A DNA stretch of 43,960 nt, taken from Paracoccus acridae (GTDB lineage: Bacteria; Pseudomonadota; Alphaproteobacteria; Rhodobacterales; Rhodobacteraceae). The notes beneath the pieces are model-generated. The model was not told the origin of the DNA and did not search any database. It worked only from the letters and a program-made list of their open reading frames with translations. Each line of letters starts with the position of its first letter. Positions within the stretch are counted from its first letter, which is position 1. A program made the translations under genes and the position numbers. Where the stretch lies: contig NZ_BMIV01000017.1 in NCBI RefSeq assembly GCF_014642735.1, positions 1 through 43,960 on the forward strand. The letters run 5' to 3'. This document shows, in pieces, positions 10,172 to 17,637 of the stretch.

Positions 10172-10497
10172 TGGCAGATTATGTTCCTGAGGCTGGAGAA
10201 ATCGTCTCGCTGGAATTTTCGCCACGCGCAGGACATGAACAAGCTGGGCACCGCCCCGCTGCTGTTCTGTCGCCTGCAGCCCATAACCGGATCGGTCTGA
10301 TGCTGTGCTGTCCGCTGACAGCGAAACGCAAAGGCTATCCGTTTGAGGTGCCGATCGATGATGCGCTTGGCAGCGCCGTGCTGGCGGACCAGGTCAAGTC
10401 CCTGGATTGGCGTGCGCATCGGGCTAAGGCCAAAGGCCGCATTTCTGATGCGGAACTTGCGGCAGTCCGGATGAAAGCAAAGGCTTTGATCGGTTAA
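10171..10497 (+). CDS. MazF/PemK/ChpB-type toxin (mRNA interferase)
   Basis: This 108-residue protein belongs to the PemK/MazF family of sequence-specific endoribonucleases. It shows the N-terminal PEAGEIVSLEFSPRAGHEQAGHRPAAVLSP, the conserved RPA(V/L)VLSP strand, the LMLCCPLTAK strand, and VLADQVKSLDWRAHRA, which holds the catalytic-region residues of the family (Q-K-S-x-D-x-R). The C-terminus is a short helix. The length is normal. It is the second gene of a two-gene operon and is neutralised by the product of the preceding gene. Such pairs stabilise plasmids or genomic islands, in keeping with the IS-rich surroundings. The RNA target cannot be read from the sequence. Confidence 0.92.
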   Translation: MADYVPEAGEIVSLEFSPRAGHEQAGHRPAAVLSPAAHNRIGLMLCCPLTAKRKGYPFEVPIDDALGSAVLADQVKSLDWRAHRAKAKGRISDAELAAVRMKAKALIG

Positions 10498-10573
10498 TAA
10501 ACCCATCTGCTGCGCAGCACATTACGTATCCGTCCGGTGTGCCTGCCCTGACGGTGAAAGCCCGCGCTTGATA

Positions 10574-10597
10574 ATGTCCATGGTTGATAATGGACAT
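10574..10597. repeat. Perfect inverted repeat over the tnpA start
   Basis: ATGTCCAT and ATGGACAT flank an eight-base spacer, and the second arm contains the tnpA initiation codon. A hairpin here could mask the start codon and lower transposase translation. That role is inferred from position only. Confidence 0.5.
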
Positions 10598-11018
10598 CTT
10601 GAGGCACTCGCTGGCGGGCACGAAGGGGTAGAAGAAGCGGTTCTGGTCTGACGAGGAGAAACGCTCGATCTGCCGGCAGACACGGGCGTCCGGCGTATCC
10701 GTTGCACAGGTGGCGCGGCGCTATTCGATGAACTCGAACCTGCTTTTTACCTGGCTGCGGGATCCACGGTTTTCACCCGCCGGCGCCAAGTCGCCAGAGG
10801 CTGTCGAAGATAGCCATACCTTCCTGCCGGTGGAAATCTCGGCTTCGGCCACGACCTCGCATTTGATGAATGATGTCGTCGGAACACACCAACCGGCGGA
10901 TACTCAGCCGCTCGCACAGCGGGTCGATATCACGCTCTCCGACGGCCGGCGGATCCTGGTGGAAGGCCCAACCAGCCTAGCGGCGGTTCTGGGGCTGGTT
11001 CAGGGGCTGCTGTCATGA
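10590..11018 (+). pseudogene. IS66 tnpA with premature amber codon
   Basis: Reading from the ATG at 10590 gives MDILRHSLAGTKG, then TAG at 10629-10631, then KKRFWSDEEKRSICRQTR, the classic N-terminal helix-turn-helix region of IS66 TnpA. The frame then stays open through VAQVARRYSMNSNLLFTWLRDPRF and a C-terminal [17 protein letters not shown] to the stop at 11018. The TAG replaces a codon that is usually Arg or Gln in relatives, so this is most likely a point mutation. A re-start at the GTG at 10710 would lose half of the DNA-binding region. The stop overlaps the tnpB start (ATGA). Confidence 0.8.
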
Positions 11019-11436
11019 TCCCGGTGCCGAGCAACACGCGCATCTGGTTGGCGGCCGGCGTCACGGACATGCGGCGGGGGTTCAACACGCTGGCGGCGCA
11101 GGCCGAGAAGGTTCTGGAGGAGGACCCCTATTCCGGTGATCTGTTCGTATTTCGCAGGCGTCGGGGTGATCTTTTGAAGATCATTTGGTGGGATTCACAG
11201 GGCGGATGTCTCTTTCTGAAGCGCCTCGAGCGTGGGCGCTTTGTCTGGCCTGCCGCCCAGGAAGGGAAAGTCAGTCTCAGCCCCGCTCAGCTCTCCATGC
11301 TCGTGGAGGGATCGACTGGCGAATGCCGCAAGGTGTCGACCTCGAGGCATGGCTGATCTGGGTGCTGACCCACATCGCCGATCACAAGATCAATCGCATC
11401 GACGAACTCCTGCCTTGGAATTGGCAGAAAGCCTGA
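11015..11436 (+). pseudogene. IS66 tnpB (frameshifted) joined to tnpC 3' end
   Basis: TnpB begins [29 protein letters not shown] and is normal up to LSMLVEG. There one base appears lost in the G run at about 11307-11311, so the expected EGIDWRMPQ lies in the +1 frame. Straight after MPQ, near 11333, the sequence changes to [30 protein letters not shown], which is the C-terminus of the IS66 transposase TnpC. The catalytic part of TnpC is therefore deleted and the element cannot move by itself. Confidence 0.8.
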
Positions 11437-11638
11437 AATCAACGGCAGTCATGCCGGACGGATACGCATGGCCACCAGGGCCGAGGCCATGATCGCGCTC
11501 TTTGACATCGCCGGCCTGTCCAGGGAAGAAGCCTGGGCGGTTGTGGGAGATACCGCCCAGGCGATCTGCGCTTGGATGGTGCCGTAGACAGCTCCTTGGC
11601 TAGTCAAGGAAGGCGCAGTACGGATCTTATGGACCTCT

Positions 11639-11968
11639 TTATAAGGGATCCTGATCCGTCTGGGCCAGTTTGGCGCGGAGGATAGCCAACAACCATGCCC
11701 GAGCAGGGTTCGGACCAAAAACCATATCTTGTCCAAGAGTGGGCAAGCCCACCCCGTACAGGCCCTGTGCCGTAGGACCGAACAACTCGATCCTACACCC
11801 CGGCAGCAAGGCATCATGAATGGCTTTAGCTGCGTCAAGCGATCCGAGATATGCGTCCGAGAACCGCTGGGGGTCAATGATGCCGACATTATCCAAAAGC
11901 CATCGCCAACTCTCGTCCCAGGTACCAGACTCTGTCGCTTCGATCAGTCGTTTCATCGCATCGATCAT
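11639..11968 (-). CDS. Small protein resembling phage ABA-sandwich domain
   Basis: This 109-residue soluble protein has the order seen in the small phage ABA-sandwich proteins common in Rhodobacterales prophages: an N-terminal helix (MIDAMKRLIEATESG), a central YLGSLDAAKAIHDALLPG motif, a short beta stretch (CRIELFGPTAQGLYGVGL), and a C-terminal FGPNPARAWLLAILRAKLAQ helix. AGAGGGG lies upstream of the ATG. It stands alone with no phage genes around it, so it may be a leftover of a prophage. The family call rests on motif memory, not on a search. An unrelated small protein is possible. Confidence 0.55.
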   Translation of the reverse strand: MIDAMKRLIEATESGTWDESWRWLLDNVGIIDPQRFSDAYLGSLDAAKAIHDALLPGCRIELFGPTAQGLYGVGLPTLGQDMVFGPNPARAWLLAILRAKLAQTDQDPL

Positions 11969-12993
11969 GTCGTGATCCCCTCTGGTGGCATTGCCTTTTT
12001 GAAGCGGCAGCTCTGCGATTGGTTCTCCCTGATCGCGTCGATGCGCGGCCCCGGCGGGGCCTGCCGAGTTTTGCTGGCATGCAGACGAAACCGGCCTGAG
12101 GCCGACGCGCTGACTTCGCTTCTAGGAAAGTTCAGATACAAATCACACGAGGTCTGCGTGCAACTTGCCCATGGCGAACATTCCTGAACGACACCGGGAA
12201 AACGATGGCTCCGCCATCATCCTCCCAGTTCTGCAGATGCCAAAAGTTACGCCCGATCTCCATCGGCTGGGCGCGCCTGGTCGTCGGGATCGCGGCCCGG
12301 GCGCCCAGCCTCGCGCTTTTGGCTTGCACCAATTCCGCTGGACAACTTTTCCTGAGAGGGTTCAGTGACCCGGTTCACATGCTGGCCATCGCCAGGCATC
12401 TTGACGTCGGTGCCCATTGTCGGGCCCTCCATAAGACCGTGCAGAAGATACTGAAAGGTCACTACAGATATAGGGATCAGAACGCGCAATTACATGGGCC
12501 TTCTGCAGGCATCTCGTAGGCCGATGGTCGGATAGAAAAGAGATTGATGATCGACAACGTCAAAACCGAGGACCAATATTATAAGGTCCACGGTAAAGAC
12601 GAGGATGGCAAACGTACCGAAGCCTTTTTCAAGCTGCCCACGTTCAAAACGGCTGCTTCGAATGACTGATACGGATCGGGCGTGAGACGACATGGTCCGG
12701 CAGTGTCATTGGTTTCTGGTCATGCTGATCGGCCACCTTGCTGACCGCCAAAGGCCTGAAGCTGTGGCACGAAGAGTTGGCTTCGTTTGCGCCTCCAGCG
12801 GGCTTGGGCGATTTCGCTTGCGCTACCGAACAGCCCTGCGATGCCAAGACCCTGACTCGCCGCAGCTTCGTGGCAATCTCTTCGGGTGAGGGTCAAGTGG
12901 GGTAAGGCCGGCCCGATTGCTGCCGTTGGTGGTCAGACAGCCACTCGTTACATTTGCGTACGCCGGATAGTCATGCACGGGAAGTCTTCCACG
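11969..12993. other. 1 kb of degenerate sequence
   Basis: No intact gene of normal size is convincing here. The only clear protein-like signal is the PepSY-like fragment at 12547-12669. A further plus-strand stretch at about 12740-12895 reads LTAKGLKLWHEELASF and continues plausibly, but has no start and no family that I recognise. The rest looks like decayed coding DNA on both strands. Confidence 0.4.
12547..12669 (+). pseudogene. PepSY-domain fragment
   Basis: Forty codons read MIDNVKTEDQYYKVHGKD followed by EDGKRTEAFFKLPTF. This is the C-terminal half of a PepSY repeat: a V-x-x-x-D-x-Y-x-V strand, a D-x-D-G-K-R turn, and a final strand that normally ends in a DP-type motif. The frame upstream is open only to a TAG at 12517 and contains no signal peptide, although intact PepSY proteins of this type are secreted and about 90-100 residues long. 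It is best read as a remnant; a genuine micro-ORF cannot be excluded. Confidence 0.45.
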
Positions 12994-13803
12994 TCATCGC
13001 CCAAGAATGCACGCCCCCTCCGAGAGCTGGAAGCTGGGGTCACACTCCCATCGGTTTCCGGAGTCATCAAGATGTGCATTCCTCGGCAGCTCAATCGCGA
13101 CGCACCCGCGCTCCCGGTCATCTGGTGCGTACCCACGATCGCAGCGCCATCCTGGTCCGTAAGCACCTGGATCGAGGAAGGCGTTGATCGGGAGAACCAC
13201 GGGATCGCATCGGTCGCCGACCTGAATAAATCCTCTCTCGCAGGACCATGCATCGCCGTAATCCACGTTGGTCAGGTAACCGTTTTCCGGCACAACAATG
13301 GGAATACAGCGGTCCAAATCTGCTGTGAAACCACGCTCACAGGCCCATCCGGATCCGGTTCGATTATCCGTAAGATAAGCATGCTCCGGCAGAACAATTG
13401 ACACGCAAAGGTCCTCGTCTTTCCAGTAGCCGCGTTCGCATTGCCAGCCGTAGCCTGACGACTTCAAGAAGGCATTTTCCGGTATAAGGATTGCAGAACA
13501 GGACGTTCCATCAACCTTTTCAAATCCGCGGTGGCAGTTCCAGCCCGTTCCGTAGGAGCGTCTGGTTGCATAGGCGTTCTCAGGAACCTCGACCTTTGCA
13601 CATTCCGCCCCCTCCAGAACGTAGCCCAAGTCGCAATCCCAGCCCCCGCCGTAACTGCGGGGCTGAGCATTCGGCGGTATTGGACCAACCCCCATTTGTG
13701 CGGACGCTGGAAGCGCGAGCAAGGCAGCAAGGCCTGCCGCAAGGCCAATCCTGGCCATGAGCCGGAGCACTAGGAGCTGCGGGGGTTCGAGGGACGGGAA
13801 CAT
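12994..13803 (-). CDS. Secreted protein with seven cysteine repeats
   Basis: This 269-residue protein starts with a signal peptide (LMARIGLAAGLAALLALPASAQ, cleavage expected near residue 36). The rest is built from seven tandem repeats of about 31-35 residues. The consensus is hydrophobic-P-E-N-A-Y-L, then 4-9 residues, G-x-G-W-x-C-x-R-G-F/Y, then 5-9 residues, C-x-x-I. Each repeat has exactly two cysteines (14 in total), so one disulfide per repeat is likely. The ATG at 13803 has AGAAAGG upstream; the Met at 13758 gives a shorter signal peptide but no ribosome site. The gene lies 69 bases downstream of the small gene at 13873-14307 on the same strand and is probably cotranscribed. I do not know a function; a periplasmic or surface binding scaffold is plausible. 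Confidence 0.88.
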   Translation of the reverse strand: MFPSLEPPQLLVLRLMARIGLAAGLAALLALPASAQMGVGPIPPNAQPRSYGGGWDCDLGYVLEGAECAKVEVPENAYATRRSYGTGWNCHRGFEKVDGTSCSAILIPENAFLKSSGYGWQCERGYWKDEDLCVSIVLPEHAYLTDNRTGSGWACERGFTADLDRCIPIVVPENGYLTNVDYGDAWSCERGFIQVGDRCDPVVLPINAFLDPGAYGPGWRCDRGYAPDDRERGCVAIELPRNAHLDDSGNRWECDPSFQLSEGACILGR

Positions 13804-13872
13804 GAATGTTTACCTTTCTTGCCAGCGGCCATTCGCCTGACTGGCGCTGCCTTTGCAGATCTGAGGCGATCG

Positions 13873-14307
13873 TCACCGTGGCAAAGGCGACGTTACGGTC
13901 TCGATCCATTGCTTGATCCTGTTGCCGACAGTCGCGGTTTCCTGCGATGGCAGATCTTGTGCCTGCATGTCTTGAAGAGTTGACCCTTCTTCCTCCGGAA
14001 TGGTTTTGTCAGAGGGAGATACAAAGGCGCCTTCAACCGTGGTGTCTAATATAGCGTCCCGTTTCAGGGCCATGTCGAGATAGGTCGACGAGATCGATCG
14101 CATCTCTGTGGGCCTTGTGCTGTGCCCTTTTTCATGGATCATCAGATAGGCCCCGGTTTCTCTAAACGCCGCAAAGCTGAGACCTTCGATCAGCTCTTCT
14201 TCAACGAGAACCTCATAGCGACCGGGAGGGAACTGCCGGGGTGAGCCGGGCACGACAAAAGGATGCTTGAATTCAACAACAGAGGTCGTGGATCGCGTGG
14301 TCATCAT
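13873..14307 (-). CDS. Small unknown protein, copy B of a duplicated family
   Basis: This is a 144-residue homologue of the protein at 152-586, in inverted orientation about 13 kb away. The shared core is TTRSTTSVVEFKHPFVVPGS, PPGRYEVLVEEEL, EGLSFAAFRETGAYLMI and ISSTYLDMALKRDA. The middle third has diverged and the C-terminus (TVGNRIKQWIETVTSPLPR) is conserved again. Two ATG codons occur in tandem (14307 and 14304), preceded by AAAGGGAACC; by homology the second may be used. It is followed on the same strand by the secreted cysteine-repeat gene, unlike copy A, which precedes a glucan synthase operon. The function is unknown. Confidence 0.82.
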   Translation of the reverse strand: MMTTRSTTSVVEFKHPFVVPGSPRQFPPGRYEVLVEEELIEGLSFAAFRETGAYLMIHEKGHSTRPTEMRSISSTYLDMALKRDAILDTTVEGAFVSPSDKTIPEEEGSTLQDMQAQDLPSQETATVGNRIKQWIETVTSPLPR

Positions 14308-14441
14308 GGTTCCCTTTGCAAAGAGTAAAGGCGCGATACCCTGGCCGGAGACATCGCTCCGGAACGAAGGCGTGCAACCTGCGGGGCGCCTGGACAAAAG
14401 CTATCCTAGGAGCGGAAGATTGTTGCTGTGCCATGGTCCGT

Positions 14442-14470
14442 GAGGCCCCTTATAGGCACGGTGGGGCCTC
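14442..14470 (+). terminator. Possible terminator hairpin
   Basis: GAGGCCCC and GGGGCCTC form a perfect eight-base stem with a 13-base loop, followed by the pyrimidine run CGTTTCTTCT on the plus strand. The T run is interrupted and no gene lies just upstream on this strand, so the hairpin is certain but its role is not. Confidence 0.35.
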
Positions 14471-14886
14471 CGTTTCTTCTCTGCAGCACTCGCTGGATCA
14501 AAAGAACCTGAGAAATTCTCCGGCACAGCAGCTGAAATTTGGTTGCGCCCTCTTGAGCGGTGTCACAAAAGGACCAGCGTCGAGCGCCTTCCCCAGGCTC
14601 CATCTGCACCAAAGGCATCCCCCACGTCCAACCGCGCCCTCATCGCAGTCTGTATTATCGATGGGTTGCGTGGCCGCATCAGTCGACCTGACCGGGGCGA
14701 GTATTTGCTCTGCCACGCGGCAGCACATCTGATTGCCTCGAATAGATACCGACGGCCTGTTGACCACATAGTCATATGTCGGTTCCCTTTCTCGCCTCGG
14801 AAAAAAGGAGGGATCATCCCCTGCCTGAACGATCGATACTAACACCGGGATGCTGGCCAGTTCATAGCAGGTATTTATCAGGAAGG

Positions 14887-14961
14887 CCCTAACCTATGTC
14901 AGCACGAACAGCTCAGGCACCGTTTAAGTGTAAACGTGCTGACAGGCATTGTTCCTTGTTC
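14887..14961 (+). repeat. Dispersed ~70-base repeat, copy 1
   Basis: The stretch CTAACCTATGTCAG, then a variable part, then GTTTAAGTGT(A/G)AACGTGC and CAGGCATTGTTC recurs at 17265-17335 in the same orientation. In this copy CAGCACG and CGTGCTG can pair as hairpin arms around a GTTTA/TAAAC palindrome. Nature unknown: an IS end, a small mobile repeat or an operator. Confidence 0.6.
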
Positions 14962-15087
14962 AGGCCCGAGGGGTGCTGGAACTACTTTCAGGCAGCCGGG
15001 GATGTCGTAGGCTAATTCCGAAAGGCTTTAGGCTTGTATTAAGTGATGTCTTTCCTCGCATGATACCATTCGCCGCGGCATGTCCCG

Positions 15088-15145
15088 CTAGTGGAAAAGC
15101 TCCTCAAGCGACGAAGCGCCATTGAACTCGAGATCGGTCATCGAG
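15088..15145 (+). pseudogene. IS5-type transposase trace
   Basis: The plus strand reads VEKLLKRRSAIELEIGH, matching the RRSAIEPxIGH signature found in the C-terminal half of IS5-group transposases. Neither side continues in the expected way (the family goes on with K-x-D/E-x-R-x-x-R), so only about 17 codons survive. This is a motif-based call. Confidence 0.4.
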
Positions 15146-15249
15146 AACCGACCGTAGGAAATCCCCTTCTGTCTGGATCATTAGCAGGATCAGGCGCTTC
15201 CGTTTTCTAAAAGACGTCTGCATCACCTCTTATGGAAATCGAGGAAATC

Positions 15250-15435
15250 ATGACTAAGATGAACTTAGAAGATCCGATCAACGAACTTCTAAATCAAATA
15301 GATGCTGCGATCCCCAGGGAAAAAGAGCTTGCAGTGCAGCAGTTGCGGCAGGCAATTTCTGGCGGTGATCGACCACCCCCGCAGTTAGAAACTTTGCTAG
15401 AAGAGACAGACCCGTTTGATAATGTCCCCGTCTAG
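15250..15435 (+). CDS. Small acidic unknown protein
   Basis: This 61-residue protein begins MTKMNLEDPINELLNQIDAA. The ATG at 15250 is preceded by GAGGAAATC, an excellent ribosome site, so I prefer it to the in-frame ATG at 15232. The product is a helical, acidic protein with no membrane segment, ending ETLLEETDPFDNVPV. I do not recognise the family. A strong bidirectional terminator lies 140 bases downstream, between this gene and the convergent gene at 15614. Confidence 0.6.
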   Translation: MTKMNLEDPINELLNQIDAAIPREKELAVQQLRQAISGGDRPPPQLETLLEETDPFDNVPV

Positions 15436-15573
15436 CGATTTTTGTGGTTACCGGCCGTGATGCAAGAATTCTTGACGTTGGGCTTGGTGATCCAGTGCGG
15501 TCATCTGTCAGGCCTGTTCACGCGGCACTTTCGAGAACCTGTTGGCGAGATGGATTTTGCGTTCCTTCCGAAA

Positions 15574-15600
15574 GCGGCGGGGCTTCCCCCGCCGCCCTTT
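15574..15600. terminator. Bidirectional terminator
   Basis: GCGGCGGGG and CCCCGCCGC form a perfect nine-base stem with a CTTC loop, with AAAG on the left and CCTTTATT on the right. It sits between the convergent genes ending at 15435 and 15614 and could serve both strands. Confidence 0.7.
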
Positions 15601-15613
15601 ATTCCTTCAGAAT

Positions 15614-15832
15614 TCATCTGCGCCCAAGCGCGTCGTAATGGCTGTTGATCCTGACATAAGCCAGAGACCGCACCATGTCTGGATTGACAGCGGCAGGATC
15701 GCCAGCGAGCCAGCCAATAGCCCGTCGAAATGCTCTTGCGAACAACCCACGCAGTCCTGCAGGACTTACCTGTGCGTCTCCATTTGCAAGCGTCGTGCGT
15801 TCGTTTTGCAATGTCTTGTGAATAATTTTCAT
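15614..15832 (-). CDS. Small basic unknown protein
   Basis: This 72-residue protein begins MKIIHKTLQNERTTL. The start at 15832 was chosen because AAGGAG lies six bases upstream; the longer frame up to 15877 has no ribosome site. The centre is an amphipathic helix (LRGLFARAFRRAIGWLAG), and the C-terminus DMVRSLAYVRINSHYDALGRR looks conserved in style with small Rhodobacterales proteins, but I cannot name the family. A membrane-surface association through the helix is possible. Confidence 0.6.
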   Translation of the reverse strand: MKIIHKTLQNERTTLANGDAQVSPAGLRGLFARAFRRAIGWLAGDPAAVNPDMVRSLAYVRINSHYDALGRR

Positions 15833-16346
15833 TCTATGCTCCTTCATGAGAAAAGGCAGATACTTCCACCCGAACATGAACTTTGTCCGCCGCGGATTTC
15901 CCTAACAGGAAGGCGGTTCTTCTTGTGAAGGACGCCGCCTTCGTCAGCCATCTTTTGGGAAGCCTCGGCGTCTTCACAATCCCGATTTGGGTCTTTGTAC
16001 TCGCCGTTGGGTTTGGCTGGTGAGTCTTTCGGAGCGATGGGAATTAGCACGGCCATCATCAGGCCCTCCATAAATCACGGGCAGAGTATTCTGTCGCAAC
16101 CCTTCAAACATGGGGTACAAAAGGTCATTTTGCATCAGTGATGCTGGCCCTAAAGCGCAAGCCTATAGGAAGGCTGGAAAGAACAGTTTGCCGCTCCATG
16201 CCGATATTCTTCACGCAAGCAAGTGTCCCAGGTGTGGCAAGGCAACGAGTCCCGGTGAAATCTCGCCGGATTGTATCGCGAAAAGATGAGATGGGTTAAG
16301 AACGAGGACGGGCATTGTGATGCGAAAAGCGCTAAGGGGACGTGGG
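15833..16346. other. 514 bases with only weak ORFs
   Basis: A 59-codon plus-strand frame at 16110-16289 ends with KCPRCGKATSPGEISPDC, which resembles half of a zinc ribbon, but it has no ribosome site. A 32-codon hydrophobic frame starting GTG near 15925 overlaps a hydrophilic antisense frame of similar quality. I accept neither as a gene. Confidence 0.35.
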
Positions 16347-16583
16347 ATGACCGATAAGGGCAACGCTCCTGAAGACATCCGGCAATACGAGATAGCCTTG
16401 GAACTCCTTTTGGCATTGCTGCGTGTGCAGACAGTCGCTCCTGGTGCGATCAGCCCGGAGGATTTGCCGAAGGTGTTGTCCGAAGCCGCCGATGGGCGAA
16501 AACAGCAAGGCGACGATGGGGCAGCGCGATTGCTGTTTGGATGGGCACAGACGCTGGGGCAGCAGATAGGGGACGGGGAGTAG
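16347..16583 (+). CDS. Small helical unknown protein
   Basis: This 78-residue protein starts MTDKGNAPEDIRQYEIALELLLALL. AAGGGGA upstream of the ATG supports this start over the GTG at 16317. It is all-helical by composition, with a leucine-rich first helix and an acidic second half (PEDLPKVLSEAADGRKQQGDDGAARLLFGWAQTL). There is no signal or membrane segment. I do not recognise the family; it stands alone between decayed regions. Confidence 0.55.
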   Translation: MTDKGNAPEDIRQYEIALELLLALLRVQTVAPGAISPEDLPKVLSEAADGRKQQGDDGAARLLFGWAQTLGQQIGDGE

Positions 16584-16796
16584 ATTAGGCAGGACTGCCC
16601 CGCGCCGGCCAGGATCTGCAGGGCTTTTGATGTCTATCTTTGGGCAAAAGCCACATGTTCCAGCAAAGCGGCGAGCAGTGCACCAGCTTAAAAGACATGT
16701 ATTCAGTCGACTATATGGCCTAGTTATCTGGAGTTGAATACCGCAAGAACGATCAACCTAGAGTAATCTCCGGCGCCACGCCACGCTGGGTTTTTG

Positions 16797-16988
16797 CTAA
16801 GGCCGAAGTTTAGAACGTTTAAAGAAGCTTTCGATCTGATTGAGGCAGATGAGAGCGCAGGGGATGATCAAGAAAGCCCCGTCTTTATCGGTGGGCCGCT
16901 CGCAATTGACAGCGAGGCGGCAAAAGCGGTCGAGCCATGCCAATGTCCGCTCCACAACCCCGCGGTGCTGCCCAGCCTTTCGCCGCTT
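16797..16988 (-). pseudogene. IS5-family transposase, C-terminal fragment
   Basis: The minus strand reads KRRKAGQHRGVVERTLAWLDRFCR, then LAVNCERPTDKDGAFLIIPCALICL. This is the DDE-type C-terminal region of IS5/IS427-group transposases (the G-V-V-E-R-T-x-A-W-L motif holds the catalytic Glu). A stop precedes it at about 16989-16991, so about 63 residues survive of a protein normally near 250. It ends normally at 16797. Confidence 0.75.
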
Positions 16989-17264
16989 TCAATGCAACGT
17001 CCAGCATTATGAGGTAGGACCCTCCGTTTACGATCTCCAGTATGGAGCGATGCGTGAGCCGTTCAAGAAGCCAAAGACTGACGCATAATCGATGAAGCTC
17101 AGATTGGCGTGGATCGCCATGCTGATCCTCACGCTGAGTTTGGTCGATCCCAACGGAAGAACAACGTCTTGTCTGACGCGCTCCACGAAAAATGGCCCTC
17201 AGAAAAGGCGCTTATGTCTTCAGTCCGATCAAAGCCTCTGAAAATTGCCCTGTGTCACAGGTAA

Positions 17265-17335
17265 GGCTAACCTATGTCAGTATGACCGGGCTCTGGCATG
17301 GTTTAAGTGTGAACGTGCCGTCAGGCATTGTTCGT
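17265..17335 (+). repeat. Dispersed ~70-base repeat, copy 2
   Basis: It matches 14887-14961 in the same orientation, with CTAACCTATGTCAG, GTTTAAGTGTGAACGTGC and CAGGCATTGTTCGTT. The first hairpin arm is altered here and the copy is one base longer in the variable part, so the open frames of the two copies do not correspond. Confidence 0.6.
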
Positions 17336-17637
17336 TACGAGTTCCAGAAGCGCGTGGGCGTACCGTAGCCTTATCGGTCGGTAGGCCTATGCGCTTCTTT
17401 TTTTATATAAAGAAGGGCAAGCCTTCGCAACTCGACCTGAGCAAGACAGGCGCCGCTAAGAGGGACATCATTGCAAAAAGGGTAAGTGCAATCAGCTCCC
17501 TATAACGGAGCCTCCTACCCCATAAAATCCTTAACCCCAAACATACTGCTGAAACTCCCGAAGCGCTGGCCGTACGCCTTGGACTTTGCGGCAAAAAAGA
17601 GTTCTTGCAACTTGCGGAAAAGCAAACGCTAACTTCC

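Larger units (their letters stand above)
10525..11466 (+). mobile_element. IS66-family element, internally deleted (non-autonomous)
   Basis: The left end (10525-10549) and right end (11442-11466) are inverted repeats: the outer 13 bases (CGTATCCGTCCGG) are identical and 20 of 25 match. Between them lie tnpA with a nonsense codon, a frameshifted tnpB, and only the last ~33 codons of tnpC. IS66 elements are normally about 2.5 kb; this one is 942 bases because most of tnpC is gone. The terminal GTAA bases typical of IS66 tips are not clear at either end, and no target duplication is obvious. It lies immediately behind the toxin gene. Confidence 0.8.
14308..15249. other. Gene-poor region with hairpin, repeat and IS5 trace
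   Basis: No intact gene was found. It contains a GC hairpin at 14442-14470, the first copy of a dispersed repeat at 14887-14961, and a short IS5-type transposase trace near 15091. A 39-codon frame runs through the repeat (starting MSARTAQAPFKCKRADRHCS), but the second copy at 17.3 kb does not preserve its frame. Confidence 0.5.
16584..17637. other. 1 kb of IS debris and a repeat
   Basis: It holds an IS5-family transposase C-terminus on the minus strand (16797-16988) and the second copy of the dispersed repeat (17265-17335). The rest carries no convincing gene. An open frame from 17245 to 17505 merely reads through the repeat. Confidence 0.5.

Noticed and set aside
12205..12519. 104-codon plus-strand frame
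   Set aside because: Competing frames on the other strand are of similar quality and none has a domain; treated as decayed DNA.
12994..13803. Possible CRISPR-like periodicity
   Set aside because: The ~100-base periodicity is at the protein level only; the DNA repeats are degenerate and of the coding type, with no conserved direct repeat and spacer structure.
15925..16023. 32-codon hydrophobic frame starting GTG, possible small membrane protein
   Set aside because: The antisense frame is equally open and hydrophilic, as expected from complementarity; no clear ribosome site.
16110..16289. 59-codon frame ending in a half zinc-ribbon (KCPRCGKATSPGEISPDC)
   Set aside because: No ribosome site, only three of the four expected cysteines, and no similar N-terminus.
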